NCBI RefSeq assembly: GCF_900182815.1 | Contig: NZ_FXUA01000006.1 | Coordinates: 124,001-188,000 of the forward strand | Length of the DNA: 64,000 bases | Reading direction: 5' to 3' | From: Algoriphagus winogradskyi | Lineage (GTDB): Bacteria; Bacteroidota; Bacteroidia; Cytophagales; Cyclobacteriaceae | In this document: one piece after another, positions 15,638-23,169 of the stretch | How positions within the stretch are numbered: position 1 is the first letter of the stretch | Layout: each line of letters opens with the position of its first letter | Position numbers and translations under genes: made by a program | The notes under the pieces: generated by a model | What the model was told of the DNA's origin: nothing | The model's input: the letters and a program-made list of their open reading frames with translations, nothing else | Database searches by the model: none

Positions 15638-16552
15638 ATGGACTACCAGCAGCTAATCGAAGAAGTTTATAATGAGGTGCAAGAAGAGAATCTTAAGGGA
15701 AAAGTCGCCGACTACATACCTGAAATCGCCAATGTAGATCCAAATCAGTTTGGGATAGCGTTGGTGGACCTCAAAGGCAATGTTTACGGCGTAGGAGATT
15801 ATCAGGTCCCATTTTCTATCCAGAGCATCAGCAAGGTTCATACCCTCACCATGGTTTTTCATCGCTTTAATTCGAAGCTATGGACTCGCGTGAATGTGGA
15901 GCCCAGCGGTGATCCCTTTAATTCCATTGCTCAGCTTGAATATGAGAAGGGAATTCCGAGAAACCCATTTATCAATGCCGGAGCTTTGGTTATTACCGAT
16001 GCCTTGTGTAGTAAGTTTGAAAGCCCCATTGAGCAGATTACTGATTTTATAAATGAGCTGGCTGGAGAGACCTGTGTGAAAATCAATCCAGATGTCAAGA
16101 ATTCGGAAAAAGCCCATGGGGAGCGGAACACTGCTTTGGCCTATTTTCTGAAATCATTCAAAAACTTTGACAATCCAATTGATGAAGTGTTGGAAGTGTA
16201 TTTTTCTCACTGTGCCATGGAGATGAGTTGCGTTGATCTGGCCAAATCCTTTTCCTTTCTAGCAAATGACGGGTACTCCATTTTCGCCAACCGTCAAATC
16301 CTATCAGAGAGCCATGCAAGACGTGTGAATGCTGTGATGCTCACATGCGGTTTTTACGATGAAGCTGGCGAATTTGCTTTTCGGGTGGGAATGCCCGGGA
16401 AATCTGGGGTAGGAGGTGGAGTAGCCGCCGTAATGCCGCATAAGTTCAGCATTGCCGTGTGGAGTCCTGAATTGAATGAAAAGGGCAATTCAGTCAAGTC
16501 TATCCGTGCATTGGAGCTTTTGACGGATAAGCTAGCCTTTTCATTATTCTAG
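15638..16552 (+). CDS. glsA: Glutaminase A
   Basis: A 304-residue serine-dependent glutaminase of the standard bacterial length. The catalytic Ser63 and Lys66 sit in FSIQSISKV. Further family motifs are EPSGDPFNS, NPFINAGA, the catalytic-tyrosine neighbourhood DGYSIFAN, and GMPGKSGVGGG near the C-terminus. It converts glutamine to glutamate and ammonia in the cytosol. Its stop overlaps the convergent YciI-like gene by four bases. Confidence 0.95.
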   Translation: MDYQQLIEEVYNEVQEENLKGKVADYIPEIANVDPNQFGIALVDLKGNVYGVGDYQVPFSIQSISKVHTLTMVFHRFNSKLWTRVNVEPSGDPFNSIAQLEYEKGIPRNPFINAGALVITDALCSKFESPIEQITDFINELAGETCVKINPDVKNSEKAHGERNTALAYFLKSFKNFDNPIDEVLEVYFSHCAMEMSCVDLAKSFSFLANDGYSIFANRQILSESHARRVNAVMLTCGFYDEAGEFAFRVGMPGKSGVGGGVAAVMPHKFSIAVWSPELNEKGNSVKSIRALELLTDKLAFSLF

Positions 16553-17004
16553 ATTTCGACTTTTGCCACTTTACTGTGAAGGTCGCTCATTAGCATCAGG
16601 GCTGCCGAACCATACCATTCTTTCAGATCCATTTTGAGTACTCCAGCTTTTATGGCAGGATCAGTAGCTGTGAGTTCTTCTGCCTCTTCCACGCTTTCCA
16701 CAGCGAAGAAGAAGAGTCCACGCAATTCTTCATTTCCGAAGAATGGGCCCGCCATGACCATTTTACCTTCCTTAGCCAGTCGATTGATATTTGCCATATG
16801 TCCGGCTTGGATTTCTGCTCGCTGCTCATCTGAATACTCAGTGACACGGTCTCCCCGGTATAGGAATGCGATCACGTATTTCTTCATTCCATAGTCATCG
16901 GCGCCTACTTCTTTCGCAAGGGCTTCGTCGTAGGTGGAGGTTTGTGCTATGGCAAAATAACTAGCAGTGAATGCAAGGATCAGGGTAAAGAATAGCTTTT
17001 TCAT
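16549..17004 (-). CDS. Exported YciI-like protein
   Basis: The ATG at 17004 is taken as the start; an in-frame TTG two codons earlier is possible. About 151 residues: a signal peptide (KKLFFTLILAFTASYFAIAQ) followed by a YciI-type domain (about 45-135) with the family's H-x-A/G-N-I and AGPF motif (GHMANINRLAKEGKMVMAGPF in part) and the DPAIKAG segment. YciI-like folds often lack proven activity. Export is unusual for the fold but common in this phylum. Confidence 0.82.
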   Translation of the reverse strand: MKKLFFTLILAFTASYFAIAQTSTYDEALAKEVGADDYGMKKYVIAFLYRGDRVTEYSDEQRAEIQAGHMANINRLAKEGKMVMAGPFFGNEELRGLFFFAVESVEEAEELTATDPAIKAGVLKMDLKEWYGSAALMLMSDLHSKVAKVEI

Positions 17005-17177
17005 TTTCAAATTTAGTTATCCGGAGACTTGATTAGCCGTTAAAAGTAAGAAATAAGTAGGTAAGGTTTTTTAACTAACTGATTAAGAAAAATTTAGACT
17101 TGAAGTTTAGGGTTGATTATCCTCAGCTGTATTTTTGATTAACTAATTCTTTTACTAACCTTCCTATACAACTTGTC

Positions 17178-17885
17178 ATGAAACACTCACTACTGTTCAT
17201 CGTATTCCTATACTTTTCAGTTTCAGCCTTAGCACAGCGAAATATTTCCATTGAAATAAGCGCTGGGGCTATTAGCTCTTTTTCTACTGCCACAAATTCT
17301 GTGGATGGGAGTAAAGTGCCTATGGATAACAGTATTGGGGCAAATGCGGGGTTAAGTCTTTTATTTCCAATTTCTGAAAAATGGGATTTGTACTCAGAAT
17401 TTGGGTTTTACAGAAATGGGATGAGAAATGAGATTAAAAATCCAACAAATGAATTTTATCTTTTCCGCTCCCTAGTTCCGCCAGCGTACACCCCTTCCTT
17501 TTCCATAGGAGGGAGGTATAATTTTACTATTAAAAAGCAGGATTTCTACGTCCAGCCCGGATTGACACTTTCTACCAGTACTTCACTTGGTGCGATGAAT
17601 GGCTTTGAGGGTTCAGGAGAATCCAGCCTTCAGCAAATCAATAGGATCGGCACCGCTATTAGAGTAGATGTAGGTAAGAAGTTTATGACGAAGAAAGAGA
17701 ATTATTTTTTGGTAGGGTTGAGATACCAACAGGGAATTACCGGATTGAACAACTATACCAATCCATTGATGTCTAATTCTGTTCAGATCGGTGAAGTTAC
17801 ACAAGTTACCAAGGGTAGTTATTTCGGGATTTTTGTAGGCTATGGTCTGAATACCGGAAATTGGAGAAAGTCTTCTAAGAAGTAA
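17178..17885 (+). CDS. Outer membrane beta-barrel protein
   Basis: A 235-residue protein with a signal peptide ending SALAQ and an alternating, aromatic-rich beta-strand pattern through the rest (ISIEISAGAISSF, WDLYSEFGFYRNG, YFLVGLRYQQGI, SYFGIFVGYGLN). This is typical of small porin-like or PorT-like outer membrane proteins. No specific family can be named. It is monocistronic, with over 1 kb of gene-free DNA after it. Confidence 0.7.
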   Translation: MKHSLLFIVFLYFSVSALAQRNISIEISAGAISSFSTATNSVDGSKVPMDNSIGANAGLSLLFPISEKWDLYSEFGFYRNGMRNEIKNPTNEFYLFRSLVPPAYTPSFSIGGRYNFTIKKQDFYVQPGLTLSTSTSLGAMNGFEGSGESSLQQINRIGTAIRVDVGKKFMTKKENYFLVGLRYQQGITGLNNYTNPLMSNSVQIGEVTQVTKGSYFGIFVGYGLNTGNWRKSSKK

Positions 17886-18989
17886 TTGTTGAATATTCTA
17901 AAATCAAATCTTCCTAGGTGAGGCAAGCTAATTACTCACCTGAAAGAGGTCACTAGGATTGCTGATAAGTAACCTTCATACTTGGTGTTTCTGTGTAAAA
18001 CCAAGGTGATTTTCACTTCAAAGATTCTGTTAGTTCCCGTTTTCTAAGGGCGGATTGTAATCCCCGATATGCAGCCTAAAGTGTCTGGAAAATGCTGCTG
18101 AAATTGATGCCTCGGTTTTGATCTTGAAATTATTTTTGGAGATGTAAATGGAGCTAAAAAAGGAGAAGAAAATGGCCGATAAATCTTCGGGTATTAGATC
18201 GCAATTTAAACGCTAAGCAGGCTTGGGATTTCGTTTACTTATTAGGTATTTATTCCCACATTGGGAAAACAGGAGGGCGGGTTGAGTAAGATTCCAGTGG
18301 GACAGGATCCATAGGTTGGGTAAAAAGGAGAGTTAAGAAAGGACAATCCGAATTATATAATCAAAGCGTGTTGGCTCTGTATTTCATGATTTTTTCTCTC
18401 AACCTACTTCTGACATGTGCTGTTTGCTAACTCTTTTTCTGAGCAGATTTTTATTCGGTATACAAGGGTGGAAGAGTAGAATTGATCATTCAGTTGCTGT
18501 CAATTCTTAATTTATTTTGAAATGATTTCGAACGTTTAACAGCGGTGAAAACTCAAAATGCAGACTCTGATTTAGGGTGAAATTGGAATTTTTCTTTGCA
18601 AAATATTCTACGGTTTGCTAAAAGCTGATCTAATTGGAGATTCTTCGAAAGGATTCAGAATTGTCAGTATGGTTAAGAAGCTTTACTTTTTAATTTGTGT
18701 GTTAATAAGCTGATTATATGATTATTAAGTCGTATTTAGGTCTATCATAATTTGTCTTAGCTAAAAAGATTAGTCTCGCCTAAAAATTGTCACGCTTCTG
18801 AAAAAGGATCATTTCGACGAGCAGAACGTTAAACATTCACATTCCTAAATTTTTTATCAGATAAACCAGTTCCTGTGAGCACCAAGTGTTTTGTATGGGT
18901 CAAGAGTAATGCATGAGATTATGACTTTTGAGGTAGATTTTTTTAATCTTCGTATTATTAACTCACAACCCTAACTGTTAACTTCCTCG
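17886..18989. other. Gene-free stretch of about 1.1 kb
   Basis: No convincing ORF on either strand. A weak hairpin AGGTGAG/CTCACCT lies just after the outer membrane gene (about 17920-17944). A short palindrome-like run GGGCGGATTGTAATCCCC occurs near 18049-18066. On the minus strand 18058-18180 reads as about 40 open codons containing SAAFSRHFRLHIGDYNPP, perhaps a gene remnant or a repeat; I do not recognise it. The remainder shows nothing I can interpret, which is odd in an otherwise dense region. Confidence 0.5.
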
Positions 18990-19361
18990 ATGCAAATATC
19001 CCCGATCAAAAAAATACTTTTACTAGATGACGATAGGATCCAAAAAATTTTAACAGAGAAGCGTTTGTTAAAAATTAATTCGGGAACTGAATTTGTGTAT
19101 TTCGATACGCCAAGTAAAGCCTTGGAATATCTTAAGACAGCTCATGTGGACCTTCTGTTAGTAGATCTGAATTTACCGGAAATGAGCGGTTGGGATTTTG
19201 TAGATGAGGTAGAAAAAGTAAGTCCAGAATCACGGATAATCTTACAATCAGGGTCAGTGGATCGGGAGGAGTTTGAGCGTGCAAATGCAGATAAAAGAAT
19301 CAGTGAAATTTTCGAAAAGCCACTAAGTGATTCAGACTTAAGATCAATCCTTGGACTTTGA
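18990..19361 (+). CDS. Single-domain response regulator
   Basis: A 123-residue receiver domain with no output domain. The acidic pocket DDD (residues 13-15), phosphoacceptor Asp59 in LLLVDLNLPEMSGWDF and the Lys in FEKPLSD are all present. CheY-like single-domain regulators act by protein-protein contact or in phosphorelays. No kinase lies beside it. It is 60 bases upstream of mlaE on the same strand and could be transcribed with the lipid-transport operon, though a link is not shown. Confidence 0.88.
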   Translation: MQISPIKKILLLDDDRIQKILTEKRLLKINSGTEFVYFDTPSKALEYLKTAHVDLLLVDLNLPEMSGWDFVDEVEKVSPESRIILQSGSVDREEFERANADKRISEIFEKPLSDSDLRSILGL

Positions 19362-19421
19362 GGCATATGACACCCATCCTTTTGAATAATTTAATTAATT
19401 TCGAGCCATCAGAAAGAATGT

Positions 19422-20219
19422 ATGACTGAAAAAGCAGAAGACAGAAAGCCCCTGCTTTCAAAGAAAATAGATAGGTTTTTTACCGGATTGGCGGACGCTT
19501 GGAATTTTGTAAGGCGATTCTTCAAGGAGGTATTTGTACCACCTTATGAATTTAAGGAGGTCATTCACCAATGTTACCGTATAGGGGTTGAATCGTTACC
19601 CTTGATTTCACTTACAGGGTTCATTGTAGGTATCGTATTTACTAACCAATCCAGACCTTCCCTTTCAGAATTTGGAGCTACTTCATGGTTGCCATCGCTG
19701 ATTTCCATTGCGGTAGTTCGGGCCATGGGACCACTAGTTACTGCACTGATTGCTGCCGGTAAGGTAGGATCCAGTATAGGTGCTGAGATTGGCTCGATGA
19801 AGGTGACTGAGCAAATTGATGCGATGGAGGTATCCGCGACGAATCCTTTTAATTTCCTCGTAGTGACGCGGGTGATCGCAACCACTCTGATGATACCATT
19901 GCTTGTGATGTACACAGACTTTGTAGCCCTAATGGGGTCGTTTCTTAGTGTAAGTGCTAATGAGAAAGTGAGTTTGACCACTTTCTTTGTTCAGGTATTT
20001 GAATCTATTTCATTTCTGGACATCATTTCTTCGGTATTGAAGTCAATTTTATTCGGCTTTACCATAGGAATAGTGGGCTGTTACAAGGGATATAATTCAT
20101 CCAAAGGAACAGAAGGTGTAGGCCGGGCGGCAAATGCAGCAGTGGTTATGGCGATGTTCCTAATATTTATAGAAGAACTGTTGGTTCTTCAGATCGTTAA
20201 CGCAATCCGAGCATTTTAA
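19422..20219 (+). CDS. mlaE: MlaE-type ABC transporter permease
   Basis: A 265-residue protein with about five transmembrane segments and the MlaE signatures VRAMGPLVTALIAAGKVGSSIGAEIGSM (in part) and the E-Q-I-D-A-M-E-V coupling helix. It is followed after two bases by an ATPase and then an MCE-domain protein, the usual order of a lipid-trafficking ABC system. In Gram-negative bacteria the complex moves phospholipids between inner and outer membranes to keep outer-membrane asymmetry. Confidence 0.93.
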   Translation: MTEKAEDRKPLLSKKIDRFFTGLADAWNFVRRFFKEVFVPPYEFKEVIHQCYRIGVESLPLISLTGFIVGIVFTNQSRPSLSEFGATSWLPSLISIAVVRAMGPLVTALIAAGKVGSSIGAEIGSMKVTEQIDAMEVSATNPFNFLVVTRVIATTLMIPLLVMYTDFVALMGSFLSVSANEKVSLTTFFVQVFESISFLDIISSVLKSILFGFTIGIVGCYKGYNSSKGTEGVGRAANAAVVMAMFLIFIEELLVLQIVNAIRAF

Positions 20220-20221
20220 TC

Positions 20222-20974
20222 ATGGAAGAGAAGGTTGTAGAAATTCGCGGTTTGGAGAAGTCTTTTGGGGACTTAGATGTATTGAAAGGGGTTGATCTGG
20301 ATCTACACAAGGGAGAAAACCTTGTGGTTTTAGGTAAATCAGGATCTGGAAAGTCAGTTCTAATCAAGATAATGGTTGGGCTTTTAAAACAGGATACTGG
20401 ATCTATGAATGTGCTGGGTAAGGAAGTTTCCACCTTAAGCACAAGAGAATTGAACGCTTTGCGTCTGAGAATTGGGTTTTCATTCCAAAACTCAGCGCTA
20501 TATGATAGTATGACAGTTCGTGAAAACATGGAGTTTCCCTTGGTGAGGAATATAAAGAACCTGACTAAGAAAGAAATCACCATGAAAATCGAAGGTTTGC
20601 TGGATAGTGTGGGTTTACCTCAATCTATCAACCAAATGCCATCAGAGCTTTCCGGAGGTCAAAAGAAAAGAATAGGTGTTGCGCGTACGTTGATTTTGGA
20701 GCCTGAAATAATGCTTTATGATGAACCAACGGCAGGATTGGATCCTATTACATGCGGAGAGATCAATAGCCTTATCACGCAAGTACGAGAGGAGTATAAT
20801 ACCTCATCCATCGTTATTACTCACGATTTGACCTGTGCTAAAGATACAGGGGATCGTATGGCAGTATTGTTGGATGGACAGTTTGACGCTGTCGGAACTT
20901 TTGAGGAGGTCTTTCCTCACGCAGAAGACAAACGCATAAAATCATTTTACGATTATAATTTCATCAACTCATGA
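20222..20974 (+). CDS. mlaF: MlaF-type ABC transporter ATP-binding protein
   Basis: A 250-residue ABC ATPase. Walker A is GKSGSGKS (residues 38-45), the signature is LSGGQKKRIGVAR, Walker B is IMLYDEPTAGLDP, and the H-loop is ITHDL. The QNSALYDSMTVREN Q-loop region is typical of MlaF/MkL ATPases. It drives the MlaE permease. Its stop overlaps the next gene by four bases (ATGA), so mlaF and the MCE gene are translationally coupled. Confidence 0.94.
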   Translation: MEEKVVEIRGLEKSFGDLDVLKGVDLDLHKGENLVVLGKSGSGKSVLIKIMVGLLKQDTGSMNVLGKEVSTLSTRELNALRLRIGFSFQNSALYDSMTVRENMEFPLVRNIKNLTKKEITMKIEGLLDSVGLPQSINQMPSELSGGQKKRIGVARTLILEPEIMLYDEPTAGLDPITCGEINSLITQVREEYNTSSIVITHDLTCAKDTGDRMAVLLDGQFDAVGTFEEVFPHAEDKRIKSFYDYNFINS

Positions 20975-21948
20975 GAGGGGAAAATAAAAGATCAGTCATA
21001 GTTGGCATTTTTGTCTTTTTAGGCATTGCTATCCTGGTTGCAGGTGTTTTGACACTTGGTGGCCAGCAGAAAAAATTTGTAAAGGCGATTCAGCTAAAAG
21101 CTGTTTTCGATGATATTGGAGGTCTTCAGACTGGAAACAACATCTGGTTTTCCGGTGTGAAGATCGGTACTGTTCGTAAAATCAATTTTTACGGAGATTC
21201 TCAGGTAGAAATTGAAATGAACGTGGAGGAAGAAGTGGTGGAATTTATTAGAAAGGATTCGAAAGCCACTATCAGCTCTGATGGATTGATTGGTAACAAG
21301 ATCATCGTCATCTATGGCGGTACTACTTTGGCACCACCAGTAGAGGATGGTGATAGACTGGAATCAGTGATGCCATTGGATACAGACCAGATGATGGAAA
21401 CGCTGCAGGTGAATAATGAGAATCTAGTAGAAATCACAGGCAACCTTAAAAACCTGACTAGCAAACTTGCTGCTGGTGATGGCATGGTGGGTGCGGCGTT
21501 GACCGACTCCTTAATGGCAGAAAGCTTCAGAGCGATAGTTAGAAATTTGGATCAAGCATCCATCAATAGCAATCGTATGATTGCTGAGTTGAATAAGTTT
21601 ACTTCGAAATTGAATCAGGAGGGAAATCTCTTTAATGATCTAGTGACCGATACTACCATGGCTAATGAGTTGAAGCAAACAATGGAAAGCTTCAAGCAAA
21701 CAGCGGCTAATTCTGAAGAAATGACTCAGAAGCTGAGCGCGATTACTGATAAGTTCAACGATCCTAATAATTCTTTGGGAATGCTTTTAAATGATCCTGA
21801 ATTCGCTGAGACCTTGAAAAGCACCTTGGAAAATACCGATTCAGCTACTTATAACTTGAACCGTGGAATGGAAGCCTTGGAATATACCTGGCCATTCAAC
21901 AAAGGTTTTAAGAGAAAGGCAAAAGCTGCAGAAAAGGCAGACAACTAA
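20971..21948 (+). CDS. mlaD: MlaD family MCE-domain protein
   Basis: A 325-residue protein with an N-terminal transmembrane anchor (KRSVIVGIFVFLGIAILVAGVLTL), one MCE domain (about 40-120, with FDDIGGLQTGNNIWFSGVKIG in part) and a long helical C-terminal region (about 135-300) rich in N and E. MCE proteins form hexameric lipid-carrying rings in the periplasm and substrate-binding parts of the Mla complex. The extended C-terminal helix is typical of single-MCE proteins of Bacteroidota. Confidence 0.92.
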   Translation: MRGENKRSVIVGIFVFLGIAILVAGVLTLGGQQKKFVKAIQLKAVFDDIGGLQTGNNIWFSGVKIGTVRKINFYGDSQVEIEMNVEEEVVEFIRKDSKATISSDGLIGNKIIVIYGGTTLAPPVEDGDRLESVMPLDTDQMMETLQVNNENLVEITGNLKNLTSKLAAGDGMVGAALTDSLMAESFRAIVRNLDQASINSNRMIAELNKFTSKLNQEGNLFNDLVTDTTMANELKQTMESFKQTAANSEEMTQKLSAITDKFNDPNNSLGMLLNDPEFAETLKSTLENTDSATYNLNRGMEALEYTWPFNKGFKRKAKAAEKADN

Positions 21949-21954
21949 CAGAAA

Positions 21955-23019
21955 TTAGTCTTTATCATTTTCATCGAGCCCGCGGGAAATCTTTTCGCGG
22001 GCTTCTTCTTTTTCTTCCCCATTTGCTTTAATTGTTTCTGTATCGTTTGTCGGTGTCAACACAGCCTTCAATGAAATAGGGAAGTGATCTGATCCTATAC
22101 CTTTTTGAACTTTTAGACTAGCCACCCCAAAGTGCTTGCTTAAAAAGATATGATCCAATGGCCATCTGAAAAGTGGGACTTTCGCATGAAAGGTGTTAAA
22201 TAAACCTCTGCCACGACGAGGGTCAGCCATTTCAGAATTTTTCAAAAACAGCTCCGTAGTGTAGCTCCACGCCACATCATTCAAGTCTCCTATGACCAGA
22301 GATGGCTTCGGGTTGGCCTTTGATTTTTTTCCAACCATCAATATTTCTGCATCTCTTTCCGTACTTTTTTCATTTTCGCCCGGCACGGGAGGAGTTGGGT
22401 GAATCGCATAAATGGTAATTATTTCCCCATTTCGAAGCTTTATATCTAATTCCAACGAAGGAATTTCTTCATTGATCAGGTAATTTATTTCCTGTCTCAC
22501 AATTTCCATTCGGGTATAAAGTAGCAATCCGTAGGTATTATCTAGCGGGATTTTAATCTGAGTTGGATAATCATTTTCTATTTCAGAAAGGCCTCTTTCC
22601 CATGCCTTATCCGTCTCCACAAAAAATATTAAATCTGGGTTTACTGAATTGACTAGTGCGACAGCTTTCTCATAGTGTTTGTTGTATTGATAGACATTTC
22701 CCACCAAAAGGCTGATGCCTGACTGTTCGTTGTAGGATACCGTTTCGATCATTTTTTTTCCAAAAGGACTGAAAGGCCAGACTTTGGTACTCAGGTAGAT
22801 AGCTGAAATTCCCAGTGCAGTAATCCAGAAATACGCCTCAAGTGAAACTGACCAGCCAAGGGAACTGATCCAACAAACCGTCAATCCAATGATGATGACC
22901 AATTTCTGCAGTCTTGGATAGTCAAAAATACGTACCCACCAGTAATCCAGCTTGACTAAAGGGAAAAATGTAGCGAATATAAAAAAGACACTGAATACTT
23001 GAAGGATGAGGTAACCCAT
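21955..23019 (-). CDS. Endonuclease/exonuclease/phosphatase family membrane protein
   Basis: A 354-residue protein. Two or three N-terminal transmembrane segments (residues 1-85) precede an EEP domain (about 100-330). Visible motifs are LLVGNVYQYN, VETDKAWE (acidic metal ligand), AIHPTPP, VIGDLNDVAWS (the family GDFN motif) and DHIFLSKHF...GSDHFPI with the catalytic Asp-His at the end. The active site faces the periplasm if the N-terminus anchors in the inner membrane. Substrate is unknown; DNA, phospholipid or other phosphodiesters are all possible. The charged tail RGLDENDKD covers the mla terminator. Confidence 0.88.
   Translation of the reverse strand: MGYLILQVFSVFFIFATFFPLVKLDYWWVRIFDYPRLQKLVIIIGLTVCWISSLGWSVSLEAYFWITALGISAIYLSTKVWPFSPFGKKMIETVSYNEQSGISLLVGNVYQYNKHYEKAVALVNSVNPDLIFFVETDKAWERGLSEIENDYPTQIKIPLDNTYGLLLYTRMEIVRQEINYLINEEIPSLELDIKLRNGEIITIYAIHPTPPVPGENEKSTERDAEILMVGKKSKANPKPSLVIGDLNDVAWSYTTELFLKNSEMADPRRGRGLFNTFHAKVPLFRWPLDHIFLSKHFGVASLKVQKGIGSDHFPISLKAVLTPTNDTETIKANGEEKEEAREKISRGLDENDKD
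21977..22010 (+). terminator. Terminator of the mla operon, inside the opposing gene
   Basis: AGCCCGCG (21977-21984) pairs perfectly with CGCGGGCT (21996-22003), followed by a T-rich tract on the + strand. It lies 28 bases past the mlaD stop and within the last codons of the convergent minus-strand gene, so the same bases encode the latter's C-terminus. Confidence 0.65.
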
Positions 23020-23169
23020 GTAAAAATTTGATTTTCTTAAGTTAAATTAAAGATGAATAATCGGCCTGCAAAATGGGGAAACTTTATTTCAAATGTAAAG
23101 TATGGAATCCTAAGCAGGAATTTTGAGTTAGTTAAGTGAATCTATTTTTAACCTTAGCCCATAGCAAAC

